A DNA stretch of 24,066 bases from Basidiobolus meristosporus CBS 931.73 (lineage: Eukaryota; Basidiobolomycota; Basidiobolomycetes; Basidiobolales; Basidiobolaceae): assembly GCA_002104905.1 (NCBI GenBank), contig MCFE01000957.1, positions 1 to 24,066 on the forward strand. Direction: 5' to 3'. Shown here in pieces: positions 1-9,190 of the stretch (the first letter of the stretch is position 1; each line of letters begins with the position of its first letter). The notes beneath the pieces are model-generated. The model was not told the origin of the DNA. It did no database searches and worked only from the letters and a program-made list of their open reading frames with translations. Both the position numbers and the translations under genes were made by a program.

Positions 1-186
1 AGTAATAGAATATGAATGCTCTGCTTGGATTTAGTTTTGACTACTAGTGCACTTTAGAAACCAGGTTACTATTGCCTTTGAAGGGTCTTTGATACCTCCT
101 TGATTAGTTATCAATGCTTATTAACACATTTTCATCTTCTGCCTTGTTGATGTTTAGTTCTCATAGTACTGCATATAAAAGCCATC
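1..186. other. Unassigned AT-rich sequence
   Basis: No open frame, repeat or motif that I recognise. It lies outside the minus-strand Copia LTR that begins at about 187 and could be flanking DNA or another decayed element. Confidence 0.4.
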
Positions 187-461
187 TATTGTAAGAGCCT
201 TGAAGATATTGAAAGTGATTGGGTGAACAAGGTCATTATGTGGCGGGCTCTTTATGTTTTATTGAATGCAAAAGTAGTATTTGTACTATTACAAGATCTT
301 AGCAATATAAACATGCTGAATTGGTCTGCAAAGATCCAAGGAGCATCTGTACAAATTTTGGGCTGTTCAGAAAACTTAGTATACATTTCTGGGTACCTGA
401 TATTTTGGTAAAAATAATTTAAGTCATCCCAACAAGGAATTTAGTCAGTATCACTGAAGTA
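187..461 (-). repeat. Copia LTR fragment, minus strand (3' part of a broken LTR)
   Basis: Read on the minus strand, this matches the LTR of the complete Copia element at 11640-16319 from about LTR base 70 to its end. Shared landmarks, in plus-strand form, are TTGTAAGAG near 188, GAAAGTGATTGGG, AAAAGTAGTATTTG, GGGCTGTT, GGGTACC and CCCAACAAGGAATTT. The first ~50 bases of the same LTR appear at 1319-1367, so this is probably one LTR split by later insertions at 462-766 and 791-1318. The short open frame at 223-411 lies inside it and is not a gene. Divergence from the young Copia LTR is large, about a quarter of positions by eye. Confidence 0.8.
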
Positions 462-766
462 TGTATTGTAAAATCTGTTATTCCACCTAAATTCTCACCT
501 AGCTTGGTCACCTAGATCACTACTTAAAATCTCAGAGAATATTGACCAAATTTCTTGTTGGGGATCTTTAGAATATATTGCCCAGAATATCAAGTACCCA
601 GAGCATGAATATTCTCATAATTGCTCAAACAGCCTCAAAATCTGAACATATGTCAAGATCTGATCAATGCATAATTACTACTTAAGCTTCAATATATGAT
701 TAAGTGAGATCCGCATATTCTAATTGTCCTCCCAAATACTTCCAATGTGCCCCCACCCTTACAACA
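462..766 (+). repeat. Copia-family solo LTR, plus strand
   Basis: It begins TGTATTGTAAAATCTG and ends CTTACAACA, like the Copia LTRs at 11640 and 15971 (TGTTGTAAAAAT...CTTACAACA). It follows them along its length through the CTTGTTGGGG, AGAATAT, CAAACAGCC and TTAAGTGAGA blocks. It is about 305 bp against 349 bp, so it has internal deletions. No Copia coding sequence is attached. I see no clean 5-bp target duplication. It lies head-to-head with the minus LTR fragment at 187-461. Confidence 0.8.
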
Positions 767-863
767 ATTTGTATGTGATAGTTAACTTATTGTCATGATC
801 ATATGACAATTATGAACACCCATGCCAAGTTTCAGCTTCCTAGCTCAATTTCTAAGAGATTCC

Positions 864-896
864 TTCTGGAACCTTCTACCACCTTCCAGAAGGTTC
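864..896 (+). promoter_or_regulatory. Two heat-shock-element-like trimers in the solo LTR
   Basis: The sequence fits TTCnnGAAnnTTC exactly at 864-876 and again at 884-896. This is the recognition pattern of heat-shock factor (Hsf). The two trimers also form an imperfect inverted repeat, GGAACCTTCT against AGAAGGTTCC. They sit about 270 bp upstream of the TATA-like site. Function is inferred from the pattern alone. Confidence 0.5.
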
Positions 897-971
897 CTGA
901 CCATTCCAAACTATTGTTACACAATGGAAGATTCCATGGAAGCTTCCCATTGTATTTTTCATAGTCCAGTA

Positions 972-981
972 CCATATATGG
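972..981. promoter_or_regulatory. CArG-box-like site
   Basis: CCATATATGG fits CC(A/T)6GG, the MADS-box factor (SRF/Mcm1) pattern. The same ten bases occur in the other LTR-like block at 23778-23787. Inferred from the motif only. Confidence 0.35.
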
Positions 982-1318
982 AAATACCAGGTTACATGAC
1001 TCAGTCACATGATCAGGTGACCCAATCCAGTTCCCCATCCTGTCTCCGTGCCTTGCCTTCTAAATTATTATCCCCAGCACGTTGCTGTGCCTCACCCCAC
1101 AACCCCATTGGTATTAGCCAATATCTCTCGGCATCAATATAACCAAAAAGTATATATAGTCCTATCCCCCCTTAAGTATTTCTCAGTCTGATAAACACAG
1201 GTCTTGAATAAACAGCCTTGCCTTGGAAATCTGCCTTGCCTTATTGATCCACACCTAAGTCCTTTCCTGGTCCTGCCTTGCCTAGCTCTACTCCCCTGCC
1301 TTGTGTCTATTCATAACA

Positions 1319-1367
1319 CTTACCAAGTGATACAAATTTTTAGGTGGAATTACAAGTTTTTAAAACA
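1319..1367 (-). repeat. Start of minus-strand Copia 3' LTR
   Basis: On the minus strand it begins TGTTTTAAAAACTTGTA directly after a purine-rich GAGTGGGAG, the same polypurine tract and LTR boundary as in the complete Copia at 15962-15971. It is cut after about 49 bases by the solo LTR at 791-1318. The rest of this LTR is probably the fragment at 187-461. Confidence 0.75.
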
Positions 1368-1805
1368 CTCCCACTCAATTAAGTACCTATGATGACTAAT
1401 CTTTATTTAGACCTTAGAAGTTCAACTCCATCTTAAGCCAATTGTTTGGCAAATATTTCTGCAATCAATTCATCTATAGGACAGTAAATTACATAAACCA
1501 AGTTGTTCTCTATAGCTTCACATACAAAATGAGGTAAAATACTTATATACTTGGTTTATCATGAAAAGTTAGATTTCTACCTAGCTGCAAGAATCCGACA
1601 AAAATTCAGGTCTTTAAAAAGCTCTTTTAGACAATTTACTTCTCTTCTGGATTTTCAGGCTCTCATATACTCAGCTTTTCTGATGGACAGTTCTATGGTT
1701 GGTTGTTTTCTTGAATATCATTATATGCTCCTTTATAGCAAAAAATGTGTATCCTGTGGCTGATCTTCTGTCTTCTAGATCTTGCCAACAAATAGCATCA
1801 GGGTA
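1368..1805 (-). pseudogene. Copia RNase H / 3' pol remnant
   Basis: Translating the minus strand from 1805 gives peptides that align with the RNase H end of the intact-frame Copia at about 15500-15936. The clearest are LEDRRSATGYTF, matching LEDRRSTTGYAF, and near the end a decayed form of the AEIFAK-type tail. Frames change several times and stops are frequent, so nothing functional remains. It is followed on the minus strand by the GAGTGGGAG polypurine tract and LTR start. The upstream junction at 1805/1806 abuts the inverted end of the R/tnp2 transposon. The preceding stretch of Copia coding, roughly 100 residues, is missing. The frame at 1551-1763 on the plus strand is antisense to this remnant and not a gene. 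Confidence 0.8.
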
Positions 1806-2042
1806 CCCTATGAAAAATTGTAGTGATGATCCTATTAAGAGTCTGCTACAGATTTGAAGTCCTGTTACTAAGAGGTATTGATCCCATCAGGACACTGTGC
1901 AAAGACAGTCAAAAAATAATATTTACCTGATATCATAAAAACTTGGTCAAAATTTTTCATTGCAATAATGCATAAATGGCTTTTGATTGGTTCTCTGCCA
2001 AGTTTCTCACTTTCTGATCCAGGATACTCAATCACCTCCTAC
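1806..2042 (-). repeat. Terminal block copy 1 (left inverted end)
   Basis: The minus strand reads AGGAGGTGATTGAG, then AAAGTGAGAAACTTGG, AACCAATCAAAAGCC, CAGTGTCCTGATGGGATC and ACCTCTTAG, ending near CATAGGG. The same ordered landmarks occur at 5432-5671 and 16722-16958. In R1 and R3 this block directly follows the R gene. Confidence 0.8.
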
Positions 2043-4070
2043 ATTTGTGTGCATTGATGGGCTATTGTCTCTTTTTCACACTCCTTACTACCTGACTCAA
2101 CTGTTTCTCTTACCTTTCATGCCTACAAATTGAGTTGTTTCTGTTGAAACTTCAGTTGTACCTCATTTGCCAATTGTGTTGACTTATATAAGTCCCTATA
2201 CCCTACTCTAACATTACACTCAACCCCATACTCAACAAGTAATTCCATTAAAATCCACTACTCAATGAGTATATCTGCTGTAATGCTCTGTTTCCATGAC
2301 TTTGGCAGGAACCCTATGGCTTTATGCCACTGTTCATTCACTGGTTCCCATGCATCCTGGTCTTTAGCCAGCACAGCAAGGTCTATCTCCTTATCTGCTG
2401 GTCTTTACACTAAGTCCTTGCAATATTCAAGTGCATTTTCTTGAGCACTGCTTGTGAGGAAGTGCTGCAACAGCTTGGTGTGCCTGTGAATGTTCCAAAG
2501 CTCCACTAAAGGCATTGAGATAACCTTTTGAGTTCTTGATGTTGTTGTTTTGTCTGTCAGTGGGATCCCTACACTCTCAACAACAGAGGACATGGAGGAT
2601 TTGGTAGACAAGTTGCCTTTCTGCAAACTCATACACCTCACTGGTTTGTATCTCAGCTGGCCATTTTTCCAACTCTTGTGAAAACAGCTGCTTTCATGTT
2701 TTTAATCCTTCTTGGCTATGATGAAATTCAGTCTGTTCTTGGCAAACTGCATTAATTGGTAAGAACTGCCGCTATTTTCTCACACTTCCCTGTCTCTTGC
2801 TGGAGTAGACTTCTCCCCTTTACCTTTTCCTTTATTACTGCCAGGTCTTTCACTACTACATTTTCTGAGTGCTTCTGGTATTGAACTATGCTTTCTCCAT
2901 GGTAAATGCTGTTCTGATGTATTTGTTTTGGCCTGCTTGTCCCTTGCAGGCACTCTGCAGGCAACCTGATGCTTCTTTCCCACTTGTGTTGAGCTCTCAG
3001 TTGATGCTGTGACAGGTTCCAAAGGTAGGTGATAATTTTTATTACTGCCAGGTTCTCCACTGCTTCTTTGACTGAGTGCTTCTTGTGTAAAACCACACTT
3101 TTTCCTTGGTAAATATTGTGCTGGTACATCTGTATCTGCCTGCTTTTCCCATACTGGCCCTCTTCCAGCTACCTGATGTATCTTTAATGCTTGCTTGGAG
3201 CTTTTGGCCCTGCTTGTAGCAGGCTCTTGAGAAAGCCACTGCTTTTTAGCCATTGCCCCTTATTCTTTTGCCTTTGATAGTTTCTGCTATTCATGAGATA
3301 CTTTCTTAGCACACCAATGCTGGTCCAAAATCTGTTTGCTTTCTTGAAACCAGGATAATGCTTATGGAGCTAGTCAAGTGCATTCTGCTTGGCCTTGAGT
3401 TCCTGATGGTCCCAATGGATGCAGGCCTTAAGGTGTTGGCATGCTAGACTTCTAATAGCCTCTTGCATATTAGCCCACTCTTTATGATTGCACTCAGTGG
3501 CTTCAGGGATATTCAGTGCCTTGTGATTTTTGGCCTTAGGTATAAACACTACATTTCCTCCCTCCCATGCTGTTAAAGGTCTTTCTGTGGGCTTTATCAT
3601 TGGGGACTATTGTTGTGCTTCAAAGACTGTACAAAGTTCCTCTGCTATTACATCAGGAAATGGCTCAATTCTTGGATGTGACATTGAGCTACCTGGGACA
3701 CTGATTGCTCTACACCTCTTATCTGCTTATCCTGTCTCTGGACTATTTCCTCATTTTTCTGGGTCATTGCATCTATCCTATCAGCTACTGCACCTAATTG
3801 CCTTGTTAGTGCTTTAGTATGAGCTTACAACATACTTGCTAATATGTGTGGTGGTAATGTTGTGACTGCTATTTACTGGTCTGCAACTGAGGTTACAGGT
3901 GTTGCTACATTCTCCTCTGCCTCAGCAATAAGGTCTGCTTTCAGCTGCTCAGGGATTCCCAAATGCCTACTTGACTGAGAGCCTGAGGAGTCTGTATTTT
4001 TCCCTTCAGTGAATACACTGCCCACAGGGTCTTTTTTAGTTGTAGCCCTGCTTGTTGCACTGAATGTCAA
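2043..4070 (-). pseudogene. R1: decayed gene of unknown function, copy 1
   Basis: I do not recognise a named family. Open minus-strand segments line up as one ancestral gene: 4070-3873 (start with MTFSATSRATTKKD), 3600-3370, 3253-2780 and 2641-2405. They are separated by stops or frame changes, and introns cannot be excluded. The start at 4070 is chosen because R3 aligns from the same point (9802). The middle segment contains a helical stretch with W, H and Q residues (KEWANMQEAIRSLACQHLKA) reminiscent of uncharacterised basidiomycete proteins; this is an impression only. The 3253-2780 segment holds two tandem units of about 65 residues. The last segment, with LTDKTTTSRTQKV and VELWNIHRH, is the best-conserved part between copies. 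It is divergent from the tnp2-type remnant and could be a second transposon protein. Confidence 0.55.
2830..3235 (-). repeat. Two tandem coding repeats in R1 (~200 bp each)
   Basis: In the minus-strand frame of 3253-2780, two units align. Each has S-KQ or ST-Q, then HQVA, a P--(E/D)KQA-T segment, (Q)YLPRKK or (Q)HLPWRK, then EAL, (Q/K)-SS-(E)-PGSNK. The same unit occurs three times in R2 and three times in R3, so the copy number varies. Confidence 0.75.
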
Positions 4071-4347
4071 GCAAGCTGTTGTCCAACCATTTCTCTGCTG
4101 CTGTCAGTGGTGGGGCTTAGTTGGGAACCAGACAACTTTGCTTTATTTTTTGGTGGCATATATACATGGCTGAGTCAAGCCAAATGGGAGATGGTGTTAC
4201 ATATACATGTGTATGTGGTGTAACAACTTTATTTATAATGCTTACTATGGCAGGTCATCCTTGAATCTTACATTCATGCATGTGCAATGTCTCAAGTACA
4301 AAACTGTCTCAAGCTCAAATGAGTATTGACAAAAATTAATATAATAG
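4071..4347. promoter_or_regulatory. Divergent intergenic region between R1 and the tnp2-type remnant
   Basis: About 280 bp separate the R1 start from the first open tnp2-like codons. It holds TATA-like runs (GCATATATACATG near 4157; TTTATTTATAATG near 4230) and an inverted pair GTTACA/TGTAAC around 4195-4223. Bases 4234-4254 carry, on the minus strand, a 21-bp block including GCCATAGTAAGCATTATA that recurs exactly upstream of R3 at 9674-9694. That conservation in otherwise diverged flanks suggests a promoter element. Confidence 0.45.
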
Positions 4348-5431
4348 TGTTACATTGTTAAGTGTCAAGCTGTTTGCCCCAATGACAAGACTGCTTTGAT
4401 TCAACACCAGAACAGAAGAGAAAAAAGACCATGTGGCTACTGTAGCAACCCTCTCAGCCAAGAAGCATGCAGACAGCATAGGAAGTATTTTAAGGATCAT
4501 GGCCAGTGTTTTGCCACAAAAGTCATATTTGATCATTCACTTATCACTACTGTACTAATAAGATCTTTCTAGCCACCTAATACTTCTATAACAGCATCTG
4601 GCTGTACTTGTCACCTTGCGCAAGCTGAGTCAGGAGAGTTTGTAATGCCTTTAGGCTCACCCCAGCCTTGTAAATATGGCATGCAGAGTGATAGCTCTGA
4701 AGAAGAAGGCTCACTGAAGTATTGTGAGCCTATCTTCCCTAACAACAGTACCCACCATGAGCCCAGCAAAATCCCATTATGCAATGAGACAACACCTGTG
4801 GAAAAAAATGCCATGGGTAATATATGGAGTCAAGTGAGCCCAGTGATCCATCTATTGGTGAATGATGAGATGTTGTGGCTAGCGAAGTGGTGTGTTTCCA
4901 CTAATATCAGCAATGGGGGCTTTGAGGATTTACTACTGCTTCTTGACAAAATCATCCTGGGATGCAACTTACCAAAAACATGGTATAGATGGAAAACTGT
5001 CATGCAGCTGGCAACATATGATCCAGCAACTGTCCTGATACCCGCATGTGTTAACAGTTGAATGGCATTCACATCAGAAAATGCCACCATTGCAAGGTGT
5101 CCAACTTGTCAGGAATCCACCACAATCGGGGGAAAACACTGCTTGCATGCTCAATACATTCCAGTAATACCCTGTCTAAAGAAGCTCATGCAGTTCAGCA
5201 GTTATTGTGAGGCTAAAAGAACTGCACTCAGTAACAATGAAGCACAAATGTATCAGATATATTTGATGGCAAACATCACAAACAGCTGGGAAGCAAGGGC
5301 TACTTTGAAGGTATGTATGACCATGCCTTTGCCTTGTCACTTGATGGATTCTCATTAAACAAATACTCTACCTGCAAATCCTGCTGGCCACATATTCTCA
5401 TTAACCTGAATCAGCTACCTATCTGACAGTA
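4348..5431 (+). pseudogene. Tnp2-type (Transposase_21, CACTA-like) transposase, N-terminal remnant
   Basis: The role in an intact copy would be cutting and joining transposon ends. In frame 1 from 4414 there is a zinc-finger-like start (RPCGYCSNPLSQEACRQHRK), then an in-frame TAG near 4570, then an open stretch 4645-5061 with an acidic/serine segment and LLLLLDKIILGCNLPKTWY. After a TGA at 5059-5061 the same frame continues with a second cysteine cluster, ARCPTCQES, and YIPVIPCLKKLM, in the order seen in Tnp2 proteins (cysteine pair, then Y-PLIPRL-like motif). A frameshift near 5245 moves the sequence to another frame with DIFDGKHHKQL, then ALSLDGFSL and CWPHILINL, again typical of the family (IFDG, LS-DGF, WP-ILI). 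The element ends abruptly at the terminal block at 5432, so the catalytic core and C-terminus are absent. No in-frame start ATG is visible. Family assignment is from motif order, not from a search. Confidence 0.6.
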
Positions 5432-5671
5432 TAGGAGGTGATTAAGTGTTTGAGACCAGAAAGTGAGAAAATTGGCAGAGAACTAATCAAAAGCCACTTA
5501 TGTATTGATATGCTGAGAAATTTTGACTACATTTTTTGATGAAATTAGGGGTGCAATATTTTTTGACGACCTTTACACAGTGTCCTGATGGGATCAAAAC
5601 CTCTTAGTCATGGGACTTTGGACTGGTGAAAGCCTTTTGATGTGATCATCACAATAATTTCTTATATTGTA
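5432..5671 (+). repeat. Terminal block copy 2
   Basis: It runs from AGGAGGTGATTAAGTG to AATTTCTTATA, matching copies 1 and 3 through AATCAAAAGCCACTTATG, AGTGTCCTGATGGGATC and ACCTCTTAGTCATGGGACTT. It is inverted relative to copy 1. Unlike copies 1 and 3 it lacks the terminal GGG and runs straight into the R2 copy. Confidence 0.8.
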
Positions 5672-7290
5672 ACATCACAGCCACCCATATTAGCAAGTAT
5701 GTTGGGTAGCTCTTACTAAAGTATTGATGAGGCAATTAGGTACAATGCATAATGGCATAAATACAATGGCCCAGAGAAATCAATAAGATAGCTGAGAAAC
5801 AGAATGAGCAAATAGTATATGTAGAGCAAACAACATTCTCAGTAGAGTACAAAGTATCTTTGCTGCAACAAAGGAATTGCAAATAGCTCAATGTCATGGC
5901 TTGGAACTGTGCAATTTCTTGATGTAGTAGCAGAGGAACATCATACAGTCTTTGAAGCATAACAGCAGTGCCCAAAGATAAAGGCCACAGAGGAGCCTAT
6001 CACAGTGAGTGAGGGAGAGTACTAGCATGGTTATACCAAAGCCTAAAGATCACAAAGCATTGAAGGTCAATGAAGCCAGTTAGTGCAATGGTGAAGAGTG
6101 GTCTTAAATTCAAGTGGTCACTAGTAGTCTAGCATGGCATCATCTTAAGGCCTGCATACCCATGGACCCTCAGGAACCCTAGGCCAAGCAGAATGTGTTT
6201 GATCTGTTCCATGAGCATTATGCTGATTTCAGGCAAGAAAACAGATTTTGAACCAGCATTGGTGTGCTAATAAAGTTTCTCATGAATAGCAGAAACTATC
6301 AAAGGCTGAAGAATAAGGGTGCCATAGCCAAAAACTGGTGGCTTCTTCAAGAGCTTGTCACAAGCAGGGTTTAAAGCTCCAAACAAGCAGCAAAGTAATA
6401 TTAGGTCACCAGAAGAGTGTCAGTTAAGTACAATCAGGCAAGAACAGATGCATTGGTGCAGCATTTATTATAGTAGAAAATGTAGCTCAGTACAATAAGC
6501 ACTCTGTCACATTAGCAGTGAAGGACTTGACAGTGATAACAACCCCCAGCTTTCTCATAAGCTAGTCCAAGCAGGGTTGGAAGTTCCAAGTAAGCAGCAA
6601 AAGAATGTCAGGTTGCCAGAAGAGTGCTGACAACAGGCAAGCAGGCAAAAATGGATGCATCAGTGCTGTATTCCTCAAGGGGAAAACAAAGCACAGTTCA
6701 AAAAGCCATTGGTCACAGCAGCAGTGAAAAACCTGACATTGATAAAGCCTAAGGCTTTCTCAGGAGCCTGTCACAATCAGGGCTGATAGCTCCAAGCAAG
6801 CAACCAAGAAGCACCAGGTTGCAAGGAGAGTGCTGGTAAGGGACAAGCAGGCAAAAACAAATTTACCTGCGCAGCATTCATAGAGGAGAAAGCAGAGTAC
6901 ATTATAAGAGGCACTTGGACAAAATAGTAGTGAGCAACTTAGTAGTGAGAAAAGTAAAGGTAAGGAGTAAAGGTCTACCCAAACCAGATACAGGGAAGCA
7001 TGCAAAAAAAGCTGTCTTTTGTGCCATTTAACACTTTCAGCCCAGAATAGACTGAATCCTGCTATAGCCAAGAACAGTTACTAGCACAACCCCTGCTGCT
7101 TTCTCCAGTGTTGGAAGCACAGCCAGCTGAGCTACACTCCAGTGAGGCAAATGAGTTCACTAAGAAAGGCAATTAGTCTACCAGTGCCTCCACATCCTCC
7201 AATGTAGACAGAGTGGAGGTCACACTGACAGACCAAGCAACAACATCAAGAACTCAAAAGGATATCTCAAAGCCTTCAGTGGACTGCTTT
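5672..7290 (+). pseudogene. R2: decayed gene of unknown function, copy 2
   Basis: It is co-linear with R1 (reverse-complemented) and R3. It starts at ATTGTAACATCACAGCC, which corresponds to a point about 190 bp inside R1, so its N-terminal part is missing. Landmarks in order are ATATTAGCAAGTATG, GGCAATTAGGTAC, the R3-shared ACAATGGCCCAGAGAA, CAGTCTTTGAAGC, GTGCCCAAAGATAAAG, three tandem repeat units (about 6340-6950), CAGCCAGCTGAGCTACACTC, and CATCAAGAACTCAAAAGG. Homology stops near 7290, before the terminal block. No long frame survives. The minus-strand frames at 5736-5975 and 6760-7071 are antisense shadows. Confidence 0.65.
6340..6950 (+). repeat. Three tandem repeat units in R2 (~200 bp each)
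   Basis: Units begin near 6345, 6552 and 6758. Each has CTTTCTC or a variant, then (G)TC-CAA-CAGGG, a CAAGCAGCAA-like run, GTTGC, AGAGTGCTG, CAAGCAGGCAAAA, then a GCA(C/T)T-like GAAAACAAAG block and a (C/G)AGTGA(A/G) block. They match the R1 units when R1 is read on the minus strand. Confidence 0.7.
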
Positions 7291-8350
7291 GGATGAAGAT
7301 GAAGAACTATGTCTCACACTCTGGCACTATATTTAAATATTAGCCTTGAAGTAAGACCTGTACAAAGTACTTATAGTGCTAGATAGTACCAGTGGACCAA
7401 GATAGTCCCATGTATCTTTGTGCCATGATACAGGCCACAAGAGTCAGACTCAGAGTGCCATGGGTATTGAGTTCCAGATGCATGTCTTTGGTTCTTCTGT
7501 GCTTTACACATCCTGCGCAACATTGATCCAAAAAAAAGGTCAAAAAATGGGTTTTCTCCAGCATAATGAGCAAAACACAGGGGCTGCCTTGTAGGAAGAT
7601 GAAGAGCTATGTTTTACACTCCATGGCCCAGCTTAGGTCTACTAGGCCTCTGTGGCACATAATGGCACTATTTGACACCCATGGCTCAATGTGGCACTGT
7701 CCAACAGAACAACTCTAATGTGGTTTTATCACTTTTTTGTTAGCACTTATGTGAGTTTAAGAGAGTCTTGTATTTCAGACATTTGACTAGTTCCCTTGTA
7801 CCATGCCTAGATGCGCAGCATAATCTATGGTTGCAAAGAATCATTGGGCATATTATTGCAGCTATCAGTTGGTAGGATTGCTCTTGGAAAATTTTGCACT
7901 GTGTGGGCCAATCTTGCACACTGTAGCACAATCTGACATAGTGAGGTTGGCACAAAAGATTGTGCCAACTTAAAATGCTTGCATCCATGCACAGTTGGAT
8001 ACCACTATTGTGGCAGGTAAAGTTTGGTATTTAGATACATTTCTTTATTGTAAATGGAAATAAACACATGTCACACTATAAGCTACTCTGTTACTTACTA
8101 TTTTGGCCACCATCACTCCAATTGAATGGTATGTCAATAGTTGCTTGGTCTTATAGTATCCTGAAGCTGTTAGCCCCTAATTGACTCATTGACCAATACA
8201 CAAGCTATTTAATTTGTCCTCAAATATTCCATTTTACCCATTTACCAAGTAAACCCCTGAGCTTAGTGATTGGACAAGGTGTCATAGTAAGCCTGCAAGC
8301 AATTGTGTAGGTGCAAATTGGATCAAATAGCTGCTCTGGTGTTACAGATG
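7291..8350. other. No gene recognised
   Basis: About 1.06 kb of low-CpG sequence with only short, unconvincing frames. A 35-bp element containing GATGAAGA-CTATGT and TTACACTC/CTCACACTC occurs twice, near 7290-7330 and 7588-7625. GTGGCACT recurs several times, near 7650-7700, and again near 9610. It is probably decayed transposon DNA, but I cannot name the source. Confidence 0.4.
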
Positions 8351-9190
8351 ATGTATAAATATGCAGGGTGTTAATCATAGAGGCTTTGTGTCAAATCTAA
8401 GATGACCTTGATATTGTTTATGTCAAAAATTTTGTAATCACTAATTTGCTGCAACCTGACTTGGTTTGCAAGGAAAACCTGCTGTTTGGATCATGACAAA
8501 TGGAAACAATTCAGTGCAATTGCATAATCCTTGCCTAGGTTTTTTCTTACAGGAATACTACTGAAGCACTTGGAAGTGATTCACTTTGCCCTCCTGAACT
8601 ACTCCCTTGTTTACTATCATTTTGGCTACTTGTGTACTTGTAGTCCGTATTTTGCCTCCTAGCTGATGAGTGCAATGCTGGAGCTTGGATGTGCTGAATT
8701 GCTCCAGATGATATAATGGAACCAGCCTGAAGTGCCACATGCTGACATGTTTTTTTACTTGCCAAAGGCTCTTGTGGTGGAGGCACTTCATGTGGCCCAT
8801 TGTCAGTCAGTTCACTTCAAGTAGCTTGCTGATGGTCATGTGTAAAGGCATGCACAGGCACAACTTGATGTGTTGGCAGAGCCCTTGGCTGAGTTTGATG
8901 TGATGTTATATGTTGATGCAACTTGGCCCTCTCCAGTGGGCTTGTGTCTAAATGAGCAGCTTGGCAAGCTCTGGTAGTTTTGCTCCAAAGCATATGTTGA
9001 TCTGATGCTTGTCAACCTGATGCAGAGCACAATTGTGAAGAGTGTTGGCATAGATTGGACTGATGTACACCAGCATGCCAGCATTGCAGGGAATGGTCAG
9101 GAGTCCAGCAAGGCATGCTGGCACAGACTTGAAGCAGATTCTTATGGTGTGTATGCTCCCTCTTGAAGCTCACCTCCTGATTCCTCAAGG
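8351..9190 (-). pseudogene. Possible transposase C-terminal remnant (uncertain)
   Basis: If element 3 had the same layout as element 1, a minus-strand transposase should lie left of R3. On the minus strand one frame reads, with a few stops, ALHQVDKHQINICFGAKLPE near 9000, then a segment from 8800 to 8558 ending with KMIVNKGVVQEGKVNHFQVL. A serine-rich alternative frame covers 8786-8547. The fragments are compatible with the C-terminal region of a decayed Tnp2-type protein, but I see no diagnostic motif. Plus-strand frames through the same region (9063-9344) are equally long. Treat it as a hypothesis based on position. Confidence 0.2.

Larger units (their letters stand above)
791..1318 (+). 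repeat. Solo LTR of a second retrotransposon family
   Basis: It is 528 bp, begins TGTCATGATCATATGAC and ends TCATAACA, giving TG...CA ends. The flanks CTTAT (786-790) and CTTAC (1319-1323) look like a 5-bp target duplication with one change. It has a TATA-like TATATATAG near 1151-1159 and AATAAA at 1207-1212, so U3, R and U5 are in the expected order. TGCCTTGCC recurs several times in the right third. It interrupts a minus-strand Copia LTR whose pieces lie at 1319-1367 and, less clearly, at 767-790. The family is unknown; the TGTCAT start is common in fungal Gypsy LTRs. The frame at 822-1142 inside it is a chance ORF. Confidence 0.75.
1806..5671. mobile_element. Probable two-gene CACTA-like DNA transposon (R1 + tnp2-type transposase)
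   Basis: A block of about 237 bp at the left end (1806-2042) recurs inverted at 5432-5671, which is what terminal inverted repeats look like. Between them lie a minus-strand R gene remnant and a divergent plus-strand remnant with features of Tnp2/Transposase_21. The left end starts CCCTATGAAAAATTG. The third copy of the terminal block, at 16722-16958, ends in the complement of CCCTATAAGAAAT. A CCCTA-type terminus fits CACTA-superfamily ends. No target duplication is evident. Both genes are broken and the transposase lacks its catalytic middle and C-terminus, so the copy is dead. An alternative is that the terminal block is a separate repeat that happened to insert twice. Confidence 0.5.

Noticed and set aside
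223-411. 62-codon plus-strand ORF at the left edge
   Set aside because: It lies wholly inside a minus-strand Copia LTR fragment and has no protein motif.
822-1142. 106-codon ORF
   Set aside because: It lies inside the solo LTR at 791-1318. Its sequence reflects LTR motifs, not a protein family.
2752-3129. 125-codon minus-strand ORF overlapping R1
   Set aside because: It is in a different frame from the R repeat units. The 3253-2780 frame carries the conserved unit pattern, so this is a shadow.
8547-9084. Minus-strand host gene of two or three exons
   Set aside because: Frames are short, several overlap in different registers, no splice sites or domain are convincing, and the region sits between transposon copies.
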